Made by a program: the position numbers and the translations under genes. Shown here piece after piece: positions 46,290 to 57,697 of a DNA stretch of 64,000 nt. The first letter of the stretch is position 1. Each line of letters starts with the position of its first letter. The notes beneath the pieces are model-generated. The model was not told the origin of the DNA and made no database searches. It was given only the letters and a program-made list of their open reading frames with translations. The stretch spans positions 3,224,001-3,288,000 of the forward strand of contig NC_134933.1 in assembly GCF_051020765.1 (NCBI RefSeq), written 5' to 3'. Origin of the DNA: Lasioglossum baleicum. Lineage: Eukaryota; Arthropoda; Insecta; Hymenoptera; Halictidae.

Positions 46290-47306
46290 TTATTGTGTAA
46301 GGAAAAAAATTTTCAAGGTCACTTTTTTACAAGATTTCAAGGTCATTGATATTTTTTTAAATATAATGAAGTATTTTTTAATACATCAATCGATGCAGCT
46401 GAACATTCGTTATAAAAATGTACTAACCCATGTATGTCGAAAAGCTAGTAGTTCACGAGATATTTCAATTTAAATAATTCTAAAACACCATTACTGTCGA
46501 GAGAACTAAGACGTTAGCGTTTACTTGCTAGTGTAAATTGAAGAGTTGAAATTGAAATAGAAAAATCGACGTTGAAAAGGAAATTAACGAATTGAAATTG
46601 AAGAGTTGAAGTTGAAGTTGACGAGTTGATATTCAAATTGACGTTAAAATTGAAAAATCGACGTTGAAAATGAAATTAACGAATTGAAATTGAAAAATAG
46701 AAGTTGAAATTAAAGTTGAAATGGAAAAATTGAAGTTAAAAATGAAGTTGAAATGGGAGAGTAGAAATTGAAGTTGAAATGGAAGAGTTGAAATTGAAGT
46801 TGAAATGGGAGAGTTAAAATTGAAGTTGAAATTAAAGTTGAATGGAAAAATTGAAGTTAAAAATGAAGTTGAAGAGTTGATATTGAAATTGAAGTTGAAA
46901 TGGAAAAATCGATGTTGAAATTGAAATTGAAAAATAGACATTGAAATTGAAATTGATGTTAGCGTTTACTTACTTGTGTAACATCTTAGTACGACAGTAA
47001 TGGTGTTTTAGAGTTATTTAAATTGAAATATCTCGTGAACTACTATCTTTTCGACATACATAATTACTTTTTTATAACGAATGTCCAGTTGCATCGATTG
47101 ATGTAGTAAAAAATATCTCATTCCATTTAAAAAAATATCGATGACCTTGAAATCTCATAAAAAAATGACCTCGAAATTTTTTTCCCTTACACCATTACAT
47201 GTGACCCTTCAAACAGTGTAACTTTGTCCTAACAAGTTTTTTTGATACAACGAAAAGTAACGGGGATATTTAGGTGTTCTGTTTCTTCGGACTCACCCTG
47301 TATGTC
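46290..47306. repeat. Inverted-repeat element with minisatellite loop
   Basis: The left arm (about 46300-46535) and right arm (about 46955-47190) are inverted copies, sharing CTAAAACACCATTACTGTC and TTAGCGTTTACTT. The right side continues to a CACCCTGTA terminus near 47306. The same family at 25869-26259 has only a 17-bp loop at the same place. Confidence 0.82.
46540..46955 (-). repeat. TTGAAATTGAAG-type minisatellite
   Basis: About 415 bp of degenerate units of TTGAAATTGAAG, GTTGAAATGGAAAAA and similar. The minus-strand translation is a run of F, N, S and I residues, a by-product of the repeat and not a protein. Confidence 0.92.
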
Positions 47307-47903
47307 TACGCTGTCAATGAAAAATTTACATCATTCGATTGTATCAGGTGTACAAATTAATTCGTGCCTCTCATATGTAGTTTGATCATGAAGAGATTTA
47401 TGATACAATTATCAGGTGTACAAATTAATTCGTGGCTCTCACAGTTGATTGTAATTTTATTTTGGAGATCGAAGATTCATTAATCACTTGTATAACACTG
47501 TGTAAATGCGTAGAAGGCGATGCAGATGATCTTCGATAGTAGAATACATTTTTGAATACAACACTGTGCTTTATATTAATTCAACGTGCCTCTCTACGAG
47601 AAAGATTGAGTCTCAAAAAATGTAAAGATAGGACAAGGATAAGAAGTATTTACTGGCTGTCTAAAGGCAGATTGTCAGACAGGTCCAAACAAACGTCAAA
47701 AGCTAAATGAGTCATTGTAGATTTGTCGACCGACGCGACTCGATACACCGTTTGAATATCCAAATCCATCTTTGTGCGTGCAACTTTCGAGACGTTAGTC
47801 GAGAGAGTTTTGCTTAGCTCGATGCATGGCTTCAAGGCTTCTCATAACCGATTTTTGATCATTGTGTTCGCTCGTAAAATTAATCGAGTGACGTGTTCCA
47901 CAG
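47307..47903. other. Sequence upstream of the host exon
   Basis: A duplicated phrase GGTGTACAAATTAATTCGTG occurs at about 47347 and 47413. A 61-codon minus-strand frame at 47650-47835 looks protein-like but has no recognised motif and lies antisense to the host gene. The last bases end in a pyrimidine-containing acceptor (TTCCACAG) at 47903. Confidence 0.4.
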
Positions 47904-48085
47904 GAACAGAATGAGTCAACGGGTTACGGGACGACACCAGGCAACATACAAATCTCTTTGGCGAATGGGAACATCATGAAGATCCCCGTGACGAGTATCA
48001 ACATCAGCGAGGAGGTGAACAAGACTGGGATTTGGCAGCAGGTGAACGAAGGGAATGAGAAACCGAAGCAGTCTCAGCTGATCAA
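47904..48085 (+). CDS. Host gene, internal exon A
   Basis: This 182-bp exon is bounded by an acceptor (TTCCACAG, ending 47903) and a donor (GTACGT at 48086). It enters in phase 0 and leaves in phase 2. It encodes about 60 residues beginning EQNESTGYGTTPGNIQIS and including MKIPVTSINISEEVN. Composition is near 50% G+C in an A+T-rich setting, as expected for a selected exon. The frame runs directly into exon B at 52562 with a proper codon across the junction, which is strong evidence that both belong to one gene. There is no transmembrane segment; the part is polar. I do not recognise the protein. Other exons must lie outside the window or in parts I could not read as coding. Confidence 0.72.
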
Positions 48086-48461
48086 GTACGTACTAAATCA
48101 ATTTAATAGCCTTGATTTCGGAAAAATCCAGCAAATTTTACAAACGGCAATTTTATCCTGTGCTAAGGTCGAACTGAAATGTTTTTTAAACAAAATCCAT
48201 TTCAATAAAATTATAAATAGTTATTCAATAAAATTTTTATTGAAGTACGAAACAAGATATTTAACCCTTTGCACTCGAACCTATTTTCACTCAAAAAACA
48301 ACACACTTTTTCTGATCCAGATTATGTCATGATTTTGCAACACTGATTACTAGACTGCGATTTTTAAGCATTTATAACAACATTGAGTTAAAATGTAAGA
48401 TCGATTAAGAGAATTTAGGAATATCAATATATACTTTCTTTAGTTACTATCTTTAGGCTTC

Positions 48462-48703
48462 GCTCGCACAGGAAGCCGTGTAATGCCCTCGGAAATTGAT
48501 ATTGTTTCTCCATAAAACCTTTTAACCCCCCATTCACCCATATAGAGTTTTAATTTTATGTCATGCCATCTTAGATTTCAAAACCCCTTCTCACCCCCTT
48601 AGGGGTTCAATTTTTTAAAATGCCGCAATAGGTGTTTGAATAATTATATCAAAGAGCATTAAGTCCAAGTTTTAAGCAAATCCGACCACAAATAAAATAT
48701 TAA
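48462..48703 (+). mobile_element. LINE/SINE-like fragment (second copy)
   Basis: The segment from CTTCGCTCGCACAGG to AAATAAAATATT matches 16635-16885 with few changes, including TGCCCTCGGAAATTGATATT. It lacks the 3' GTGA tail of the other copy and ends where Helitron homology starts, so it may have been carried by the Helitron or hit by it. Confidence 0.7.
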
Positions 48704-48866
48704 ATTGAAAATTAATATAAACTATATGATAATTATTAATAACATTGATGTTGAAAACGGATTGGTTAATGGAGCACACATGCGGAATATTAAAATTTAT
48801 TACTTTTCAAGAAAATACTAAAATTCCGTCTATATTGTGGTTAGATTTTGAATTGCCAGAGTACGA

Positions 48867-49175
48867 GTGAAAGTAAGATCTCGTTATCGTGATTATATGA
48901 AAAATGCAAATATTCATAAAAATTTAAAACCAATAATAAAAATATCGAATCAAGTAAATATGTCGAGTGAGGAAAAATATCAAATCACACGTAGTCAATT
49001 TCCAGTGGTTCCTGCTGAAGCGATTACGATTCATAAAAGTCAGGAACAAACATACGAGAAAGTATGTTTGGATTTTAAAAAATTAGAAAGGCGAACTTTA
49101 CAAATGTTGTATGTAGCACTGAGCAGAGTTTCAAAATTGAGCGCGGTTTATATATTTTGGGACAATTTAAATTAA
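48867..49175 (+). pseudogene. Helitron Pif1-like helicase, C-terminal remnant
   Basis: A 102-codon frame forms the C-terminal end of a Helitron helicase. VVPAEAITIHKSQEQ and LYVALSRVSKLSAVYIFW correspond to late motifs of Pif1/RecD helicases, which unwind DNA during rolling-circle transposition. The first part (RSRYRDYMKNANIHKN) aligns with the minus-strand copy at 30735-30929, but upstream frame changes (about 48860) prevent extension to the N-terminus. In the usually invariant GQT of this motif the glycine is replaced by glutamate (SQEQT); the other copy has SQGQ. No Rep domain is present. The gene is dead. Confidence 0.85.
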
Positions 49176-49441
49176 CAGTATCGAAGAAAACCAAGATCAA
49201 TACTGCAAACCCGGATAATGAGGAGTTGTATCGTTTGCGAAAAACTAATTAAGACAATTTATTTTGCAACATTAGTATGCTATAACAAGGAACCAAGCGA
49301 GCAACGAGCCTACGATGTTGGTTTAATGCGACGCCATATAGCAAACATTTTGATAAGTAGAAAACTATTGAATTTCCCTGAAAACGTATAATCTTCTTAA
49401 AATGTACACTTAATAATGATAATAATATACTACAACTAACT

Positions 49442-51924
49442 ATGCCCGTTATAGTAGAACTGTACAAGAAAATGGAAAGACAAAAAGAGCAAAGCGAAAA
49501 AAGCAATAGAATAAAGAGTGTCTGGACAGAAGATAGCATACGGGAGTTCCAAAAGGAACTAGAAAAAAGAAACTTTAACAAGTCACACATTGACGACATG
49601 GTCGAAGAATTAACAGATAGTATAAATAAAGCAGTGCAGAGAAAAGTAATCCAGATAAAGAAATGGAGAATAGGAAGCTTTAAATGGTGGAACGCGGAAT
49701 GTACAAATAAGAAAAGGGAGGCGAGAAAAGCCCTGAGAAAATGGAAGAAAGGAAATGGTGAAAAAGAAAATTACCAGGAAAAGAAAAGGGAATTCAAGAA
49801 AGTATGCGAAGAAAGAAAAAGAGAACTACAGGAGAACATGGAGAAAGAGATAAGCCAGATCAAAAACGAGAATCAAATCTGGGATTTCATAAACAAAGAA
49901 AGAAGAAAGAGAATAGGAATCACAGAAAAAATAGGAATGGAGGAATGGAAAGAATACTTTAAAGAGTTATTAGAAGGGGAAGATGACTACAACAGAAAAG
50001 AAAAGGAGGAAGAAGAAATCGAGACTAGCAGAGAGGAGGAAATAACAGAACTAGAAGTAAGGGATCAAATAAAGAAATTGAAAAAGAAAAAGGCAGCCGG
50101 AGAGGATAGAATTGAAAACGAAGCCTGGATTTTCGGAAATGCAAAAATAATAAGAAGGCTAACAGAAATTTTCAATGAGGTATGGAAAGGTAAAGGGTTT
50201 CCAGAGAGATGGAAAGAAGGGGTGATTTCACCCATTTTTAAGAAGGGTGACAGAGAGAAAATAAGTAATTATCGAGGAATAACAATTCTCAACACTGCTT
50301 ACAAGATATACGCAATGGTCTTAGAGAAACGACTAAAGGACGAATTAGAAATGAAGAATATAATCCCTGACACCCAAGCAGGTTTTAGAAGCGGTAGATC
50401 AACAATAGACAATATTTTTATTCTAAATTACATAGTAAACAGAGAGATACAGACCAAAGGAGGGAAATTGTATACATGCTTTATAGATTTGAGTGCAGCC
50501 TTCGATAAAATAAATAGAGAAAAATTAAAGAAAATTATGGAAAAACAAGACATCAGTAGACGGCTAAGGATAAGAATCGGAGAAATCTATGAGGAAACAA
50601 GGAACATAGTAAGAATCAACGGACAAACGACATCAAAATTCTGGACAACAAAGGGTGTAAGACAAGGTTGCCCACTGAGTCCGACTCTATTTAACTTGTA
50701 CATAGCGGACCTAGAAGAGACAATGAGAAAAAACCAAGCGGGAGGTATTGTAATACGGAGAGAAAAAATTTGGACGTTAGCGTATGCTGACGATATGGCG
50801 TTAGTAGCGAAAGACCCTCAAGATCTGAAAGATATATGATAAAAAGAGTCGCAAAATACTTCGATGACAAAGAACTACAGCTGAATACGGATAAAACCAA
50901 AATTATGATATTCCATAAAGGGAGGGGGAAGAAGAAAAAAGAGGAATGGGAATACCAAGGACAAAAACTAGAGGTAGTGAAGGAGTTTAAATATCTAGGA
51001 TACCATTTCCAGAAAAACGGAAGCAGCGAAGCACATGTAAGAGAAACAACGAAAAAAGCAAGAATAGCTATGGCACAAGTATGGGGAATAGGTCAAAGAA
51101 AGTTTAGAAACAACTATGAGAGGCGAATGAAGATGTTTAACAGTTTAGTTAAAAGTATTTTACTGTACGCTTCAGAGATATGGGGATGGATGGAGGCTGA
51201 GAAAATGGAAAAAATACAGGAGAAGTATATACGCTGGACCTTAGGACTAGATTTTAACACACCTGCATATCTAATACTAGAAGAAACAAAAACGGACAAA
51301 ATAAGAATAGAAGCAGGAAGAAGAGCATTAAGATACGAGGAGAAAACCAAAAGTCAGAGTAGCAACGCAATTATAAGAGAAAGTTGGGAAGAGATAGACA
51401 GGAAACAAGAAAAGAGGAAGTCAAAATGGGAAAAAACAAGAGACTCATATTATTTCAACAAAGGAATAGACATGGAAACAATGGAAGCGGAAAGAAGAGA
51501 AGGTAAAAAGTACGAAGAATTTCTGATACAAACCGATAGAGCGGAGCAGTTACAATGGCAATATGACAAAATAACAGAAAGCAGATACAACAAACAGTAT
51601 AGAGAAATCAGGGAGGCTCAGATGGCTGGATACCTATGCAAAGCATACGAGGGCAGAGACCAAAGAATGATTGCCAGATTCAGATGTGGGAATGAGGAAC
51701 AGAACAACAAGTACTGGACTAAGGAGAAGGATAGAGTCTGCAGACTATGTAAAGAGAAGCCAGAGACCCTAATCCACATGGTAAGAGAATGTAAGGAGCT
51801 GAAAAGAGTAGACATAGGAGTGCGAGGAATTCTGAAAGGAGACAAAGAGGGCACAGAGTGGATGAGGAGAGTTTTAGAAAAAAGGAAGAATAAGATAGAA
51901 AATATTCAAATAAACATACACTGA
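49442..51924 (+). pseudogene. LINE ORF2 remnant: reverse transcriptase and CCHC tail
   Basis: Two frames (49442-50839 and 50836-51924) form one protein lacking the endonuclease. The RT palm and fingers are well preserved. Recognisable parts are SPIFKKGDREKISNYRGI, TQAGFRSGRSTIDNI, CFIDLSAAFDKI, GVRQGCPLSPTLFNLY and the catalytic YADD (AYADDMALV). The thumb-like GYHFQKNGS region and a C-terminal CCHC cluster (CRLCKEKPETLIHMVREC) follow. The break at about 50836 coincides with an ATAT run and looks like a 2-bp slippage. It would have copied its RNA at the target by primed reverse transcription. It is about 25-40% like the LINE at 53019 by eye, so the two are separate families of one group. Confidence 0.93.
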
Positions 51925-51985
51925 CACAAACACACATGTACCCCCCATTTTAAGGCCGAAAAGCAAACAAAATAAATCTATTTAC
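49443..51985 (+). mobile_element. 5'-truncated LINE inside the Helitron
   Basis: The LINE is flanked by the 15-bp duplication TACTACAACTAACTA at 49428-49442 and 51986-52000. The corresponding uninterrupted site is present in the other Helitron copy at about 30224-30245 (minus strand). It lacks ORF1 and the endonuclease, starting just after where the endonuclease would end. It has a short 3' untranslated region ending in an AAATAAATCTA tail. Confidence 0.93.
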
Positions 51986-52561
51986 TACTACAACTAACTA
52001 ATCGGGAAGTTCTTTGTGTGACTCTTGGAGAGTCACACACCAAATAACATCCGTACCACTAACCCTCTCGCGAGCGAGCTACGACAACCCTACTTGCGAA
52101 GCTCGCGAAGCGAGCGAGCAACAACACCCCTCTAGTTATATAATAGAGATTATTTCCAAAACTCCTTAGAATGATTAGAAAAAGAAATACCCTTAAATTA
52201 GTTCCTGCCTCTGTGGCAGGAAATGACAATTTTTGTTTTCCATAAAGATCCGCAGTCTACTGATTACGATTTCTTCGAAACAAACTAATAATACAAATAT
52301 TGTTTTAAGAAACAGTATCAAAATTTTTAGTGCCCAATTGGAGTGCAAAGGGTTAATTTTCGATCGTCAAAATATTGGTCGAGTTATTTGATTCGATAAC
52401 AAAATAATTGTAAGAAGTTGGCGAGAAAACGTCTACCTCTTCGCATAAAGAATTACAGAATTGAATGAAGATAACATTGTGCGAAATAAGAAGATGTACC
52501 AGTTAGATAGAGATTGTTGTTAAATTGTTGACGTTTAAATGATTGAATCTTTGAATTTAAG

Positions 52562-52676
52562 CGCGGGGAAGCAAAAGAAGCATTCGAAAAAGGATAGCTC
52601 GTTGATGGCCGACGAGACAACGAGACTGACCACCATGACCGAGGAGGACGAGGATGACAGTGGAATCTCGATCAAG
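52562..52676 (+). CDS. Host gene, internal exon B
   Basis: This 115-bp exon follows an acceptor ending AATTTAAG (52561) and ends at a donor AAG|GTGA (52677). Its first base completes the codon split by the phase-2 intron; 38 codons follow, ending in phase 0. The peptide is strongly charged: a basic part (GKQKKHSKKDSS), then ETTRLTTMTEEDEDDSG. This looks like a cytoplasmic, possibly phosphorylated linker of a larger protein; that is inference. The acceptor's pyrimidine tract is weak. Nothing downstream in the window was recognised as the next exon. Confidence 0.7.
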
Positions 52677-52908
52677 GTGACACACGTAAATGACTCTAAA
52701 TTCTAACCACGATCTCACCATAAATTCGATAAATCACATGGCAAGACACACGGCAAGAGCACCAATACACCGGCATGCGACATACCCCCTGTACGCTACT
52801 GTGAGTAAGATTATGAAAGGGGGCTGCACGGTACCCTTTAGTAGAGTCGTCTCTGAATAGAAATTGCTCCTTAGGAAGAACTCCGACTCCAATACATCGA
52901 ATAAATAC
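52677..52908. other. Downstream intron sequence of the host gene
   Basis: Follows donor GTGACA. No further exon was recognised before the split MITE begins. Confidence 0.45.
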
Positions 52909-53018
52909 AGTGAGTGTAAAAAGTATTCGTACGCCCTTTAAAACAGAATGACTTTTTTATAATTGTACCAAACGACCTGATTTTTTATCGTCAATCAGAA
53001 TCATTGAATTACGAAATG
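52909..53018 (+). mobile_element. Left end of a mariner-type MITE split by insertions
   Basis: TACAGTGAGTGTAAAAAGTA and the following 100 bp match the left end of the MITE at 10309-10995. The continuation (from ATATCCAGAAAAGC) is at 60726-60739, beyond the LINE. The rest lies beyond the Copia element, outside the window. Confidence 0.85.
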
Positions 53019-53381
53019 GGAGATCCGTTTCCGGTTATATAGAGAGAAGGCACGTGCTATGTGAGTGGATAGTAAAGTGGAGATTTTGATAAAGTGAAAG
53101 GAAGAAAAAGTTGGAGAAAGAGGCTCCGTGGCTAGAGGGAGCGTAGAAGAGTAGGTGGAGACAAGAAAGACAGAGAAGAAGGTGAAAAGAGGAGTGAAGA
53201 GTGAAAAGAAGAAGAAAGTGAGGTTAGAAACACAGTGAGTGAGAAGGTGAGGAAAACAAAAAGACAAGAGGTAACAGAAGCAGTGGAAAGAGCGCCATCG
53301 TACGGAAAAAGAAGGTAGCTAGAAGGCAGGTAAAGCAGGTAAAGAAGAGAAAGAAGGCAGACGAGTAGATAAGGAAACGAA

Positions 53382-54402
53382 ATGGACAAAAAGTTAAGCA
53401 AGGAAGAGCGAAGGGAAGCGTCAAGAAAATTAATGAAAATAAGAGAGAAGGAAAGGACAAGAAGCAACAGCCTATCGAAAGTAGATGGCTTAGGAAAGTG
53501 GCTAGATAAGAAGAGAAAAGAGAGAGAGAATGATGGAAAGGAAGATATAGAAAAAGATCCGTTCAGTAAGAGCCGAAAGACAGGTAGATCGCCGGAGAAA
53601 GTGACGGGAGAGGCCGGCAAAGAAAGGATAGAAGTGCAAGGCGACATTACGGAGGTAATAAGGGAGGAAATAAACGGGGCACTGAAAGGAACGATAAATA
53701 GGATAAATGAAATGTGTGAAGGATGGAAAGAGATGAAGGGAATGATGAGGGAGATGAAAGAATTGAAAGAAGAGTGGCAGAAAGAAAGAGAGAGAGACAA
53801 GAAAGCATGGAGAGAGATAGAAGAGAGAGTAAAAAAAATAGAGTTGGAAGGGAAGTTAGAAGACAGAATAGATAAAAGACTAGAGGAGTTAGAAAAGAAG
53901 AAAAGCAGGGTACAAGTCGAAAGTGGAAACGTAGAAATGGAAAGAAGACTGAAAGAAGTAGAGATGAAATGGGAAAAAAAGAAAGGGAGATAAGGAGAAG
54001 GAACATAATCATAAAAGGGCTAGAGATAAAAGATGGAGGAGATGGTCAGGAAGAAGTGAAGAAGCTATTAGAAGTGATAGGTGAAAAGTTGTAGGTAAAG
54101 GAAATTGGGCAGTAGTGAAACTCGCGACAGAAGAGCAAAAAAGAAGAGTAATGACAGAAAAAAAGAGGTTAGCAGGAAGAATGGAAAGGATAGAAGATGA
54201 CCTTACGTTCGAAGAGAGGAGCGTGCAATGGAGGATAAAAAAGATAATGGAGAAGGAAAGAGGAAAAGGGAAAATGGTTAAGATGGGATACATGAAACTA
54301 TGGATAGATGGGATCATGTGGAAGTGGGATGAGAGGGAGAAAACACTGAAAAACGGGGAGGGAAACGAATGGGGAGAAGAAGTGAGGGAGGGAGCGAAGT
54401 AA
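53382..54402 (+). pseudogene. LINE ORF1 (coiled coil, RRM, CTD), frameshifted
   Basis: The first frame (53382-53993, 203 codons) gives a basic N-terminus and a long charged coiled coil (EMKELKEEWQKERERDKK). After a slip in the A-run near 53970, the next frame contains RRRNIIIKGLEIKDG, the start of an RRM-like domain as in L1-type ORF1 proteins. A TAG at about 54094 and another frame change follow. The last frame (from about 54110 to 54402) contains RRVMTEKKRLAGRMERIED and YMKLWIDGIMWKWDE, fitting a C-terminal domain. Such proteins form trimers that bind the element's RNA. The final frame overlaps ORF2's first ATG by 34 bases, suggesting coupled translation in the active ancestor. Confidence 0.85.
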
Positions 54403-57400
54403 TAGAAGAGGGGATTGGGGAGAGAGAAGAGCCAGAAGAGAAGAAGACAAAAGAAGAAGAAAGAAAGAAGACAAAAATTGGATTCTGGAATGTGGCAGGA
54501 ATGCTAGGGAAGGACGATGGATTTTGGAAAGACCTAGAGCAATGGGACGCAATGGTGCTAGTGGAGACGTGGGTGGAAGAAAAAATGTGGGAAAAAATCA
54601 AAAGAAGATTGCCAAGAGGATACACTTGGAAAAAACAATGGGCAGTCAGAAACAAAAAAGCAGGAAGAGCCAGCGGAGGAATGATATTAGGAGCAAGAAA
54701 AGAAATTATGTGCAAAAAGAAGGAAAGAGGGGAAACAAAAGAAATAGAAGGGATAATAGGAGGAGAAGTAATGATTGAAGAAGAAGAGTGGAAGATAATA
54801 GGAGTGTACGTAAATAAAGACATTGACAAAAAAATGATAGCTTTGAGAGAATGGTGGGATAAAGGGAGAGAGGATAAAATAATAGTTGGAGGCGACTTTA
54901 ATGCAAGAACAGGAGTAGAAGGGGGGAAAGTAAGACAGGAGGAGGAAGGAGAAGAAAGTAGGGAATCAAGAGACAAGAAAGTAAATAGTGAAGGGAGAAA
55001 GCTGATAAGAACGCTAGGTGAGATGGGGTTAGAAATAATGAACGGGGGGATAGAAGGAGATGAAAGAGGAGAGTATACATTCGTAGGGCAGAGGGGATGA
55101 ACGGTAATAGATTACGTGATACGAGACGAAAGAACGAGGGAAGGTATAGAAAGAATGGTGATAGAAGAAAGGGTAGATTCAGACCATCTGCCAATAGTAA
55201 AAACAATGAAGGAAGGAAGAAAAGGAGCGGACGGAGAGGAAAGAAAAAAGCAAAAGAACGGCGTACTAAAAGTAGAATGGAAGAGAGAAGTAAAAGAAAA
55301 ATTTAGAAACAGATCAGAGGGAATAGAAGTAACAGGGGAAAGTATAGGGGAAAGACTAAAGGAGTTGGAAAGGAAGTGCAACGAAATTAAGAAAGAGATA
55401 AGAAGCAAAGAGGGCAAGAAAGAGAAGAAAAGGAAAGGATGGTGGGACAAAGAGTGCATAGAGAGAAAGAAAGAATTAAGAAAGGTACTAAGGAGATGGA
55501 AAAGAGAGGAAGAAGAAGGGGGGATATATAGAAGGACGAAGAGCGAATACAAGAAACTATGCGAAGAGAAAAAGGAGCAAGAAAGAGAGAAGATATTGCA
55601 GGAAGCAGGGAAAGCGGGAAGAGGAAAGCAGGGACAGAAGGAAGAGTATGGGATTTTCTAAGGAAAGTGAGAGGAGGGAAAGGAAAAGGCACAGTGAGCG
55701 AAATCGAAAAAGAAGAATGGAAGGATTACTTTATGGGACTGCTAGGAGGAGTTGAAACAAAAGTGGTAGAAGGTGGCAAAAGGAAGAAGAGAGAAGAGGG
55801 TGAAGAAGAGATAAAAATGGAGGAGTTGGAGAGAGTAATCAGAAAATTAAAAGGAGGAAAAGCAGCAGGAGAAGACGGGTTAGAAAACGAGATATGGAAA
55901 TATGGAGGAGAGAGTGTGAAGAAAGAAGCATGGAAAATATGCAATGAGATATGGAACGGAGGAGGTTGGCCAGAGGAATGGAAAACGGGGATACTAATAC
56001 CTATAAAGAAGAAAGGAGATGGAAAGACAGTGGACTGTTACAGAGGGGTGACGTTGTTAAACACGCTGTACAAGATCTACACGGTGATAGTAGAGGAGAG
56101 ACTGGAAAAAGAGGCAGAACTGAAAGAAATGGTGCCGGAGAATCAGACGGGATTCAGGAAAGAGAAGGGAACAGTAGACAATATATATGTTTTAAATTAC
56201 GTGATAAACAGGGAGCTTGCAAAAAAGAAAGGAAAAATGATAGGATGCTTTATAGACTTAAAGGCAGCGTTCGACAGCGTGAACAGAGGAAAACTATGGG
56301 AAGCATTAGAGGAAAGAGGAGTCAGTGAAGGACTAAGGGAAAGAATAAAGGAAGTGTATAGAGAAACGACAGCCAGAGTAAGAATAGGAGAAGAAACGGG
56401 AGAGAAGTTCTGGGTAGGGAGAGGAGTAAGGCAAGGATGCCCGCTAAGCGCGAAGCTGTTTATACTGTTCATGGCGGACCTAGAAGAGAGGATGAAGAAG
56501 AGAGCCAAAGGGGGGGTGGAGATAAGAGGAAAAAAGATATACACGCTGCAGTATGCAGATGACCTGGTGCTACTAGCAAAGGAAGAGAGTGGAATGAAGC
56601 TAATGATAGAAGAATTTAGAAGCTATATAAGAGAGAAAGGGCTGGAAGTAAATAGAGAAAAGACGAAAGTGGTGAGATTCGAGAGAAGAAAGCAGGAAAA
56701 AAAGAAGTGGAGATGGGGAGACGGAAAAGTGGAAGAAGTAGAGGAAATAAAATATCTGGGCTACATATTTAAGAAGAACGGAGGGCAGGAAAGGCAAATA
56801 GATGAAAGAACGAGAAAGGGAGGGGGAGTAATGCGGAGTGTGTGGGGAATAGGAAAGAGATACTTCAAAGACAATTTCAAGAGAAGGATGTGGTTCTTCG
56901 ATGCATTGGTATGGCCAGTAATAGCATATAGAGTAGAAATATGGGGATGGGAGGAATGGAAGAGAGTAGAGGCTATGCAAGAAAGATATGCTAGATGGGT
57001 GCTAGGAGTAGAGTGGGTGACGCCAGGATACATGGTGAGAGAAGAAACAAAAAGAGAGAAATTGAGAGCGAGGGGGGCAGGGAGAGCATGGAAATTCGAA
57101 GAGAGACTGAGAGAGGGGAGAGGAAGTGAATGGGCGAGACAATGTCTGAAAGAGATGGAAGAGAGAATCAGAAAGGGAATGAAACTGTTCAAATGGGAAA
57201 AAGGAAGAAAGAAATACATAGACGAGAGAGGGAATAGAAACATGCTAGATAAAGAAGATAAAGATAGGAGAGAGGAGGAATGGGAAAAGATAGTAAGAAG
57301 AGAGAAGAGGATAGAGGAAGGGGAGAACTGGAAAAGTGTGAGAGAATCAAGATACAATATATGGTACAAAGAAATAAGAGTGAAGGGCACGCCAGAATAT

Positions 57401-57697
57401 CTAGAGAAAGGAAATAAAGAAGAGAAATGGAGAAGAATCGCCAGATACAGATTAGGAAATGAAATGAGAGGGGAAAAATACTGGGAGGAAGAAGAGGAAA
57501 GATGCTGCAGAAGATGCGGTTACGAAGAGGAGACTTGGGGGCACGTACTGGAGAGATGTAGAAGAGAAGAGAACAAAGATGCAGGGTTGCAAGAAAAAGT
57601 GAAGGAAATATTAGCTGAGGACGGAAGGGGAGAAGAGTGGATGAGGAGACTGGATAGGGATAGAAGAGAAATCCAGGAAGGAAGAAGTGAAGAATAA
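54369..57697 (+). pseudogene. LINE ORF2: endonuclease, reverse transcriptase, CCHC
   Basis: The start at 54369 gives about 35 residues before the APE-type endonuclease (KIGFWNVAGM, VETWVEE, IIVGGDFNARTG, SDHLPIVKT). A TGA at 55098 lies just before IDYVI. A frameshift around 55600-55645 moves the reading from the 55116-55661 frame to that of 55559-57697. The reverse transcriptase then runs intact: PIKKKGDGKTVDCYRG, NQTGFRKEKGTVDNI, CFIDLKAAFDSV, GVRQGCPLSAKLFILF and the catalytic LQYADDLVLLA. The C-terminus has CCRRCGYEEETWGHVLERC, a CCHC cluster. Length (about 1,100 codons in total) is usual for such ORF2 proteins. The enzyme nicks target DNA and copies the element RNA there. Only two visible disabling changes suggest a fairly young copy. 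Confidence 0.93.

Larger units (their letters stand above)
48704..52135 (+). mobile_element. Helitron 3' portion carrying a LINE
   Basis: Homologous to 30030-30975 (opposite strand). It ends CCCTCTAG (52132-52135) followed by T. A GCTCGCGAAGCGAGC hairpin lies at 52101-52115, about 17 bases before the CTAG. Without the LINE and one target duplication it would be about 870 bp. The 5' end with a TC start was not recognised; homology begins beside a LINE-like fragment. Confidence 0.8.
48351..52259. mobile_element. hAT-like MITE in the intron, inflated by nested insertions
   Basis: The left tip TAGACTGCGA (48351) and right tip CGCAGTCTA (ending 52259) are flanked by identical 8-bp CTGATTAC at 48343-48350 and 52260-52267. 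The MITE's own sequence is only about 48351-48461 plus 52136-52259, near 235 bp, similar to the 201-bp copy at 29389. Everything between arrived later. Confidence 0.85.

Noticed and set aside
46633..46941. 102-codon minus-strand ORF rich in F and N
   Set aside because: It is the translation of the TTGAAATTGAAG minisatellite; period and composition explain it fully.
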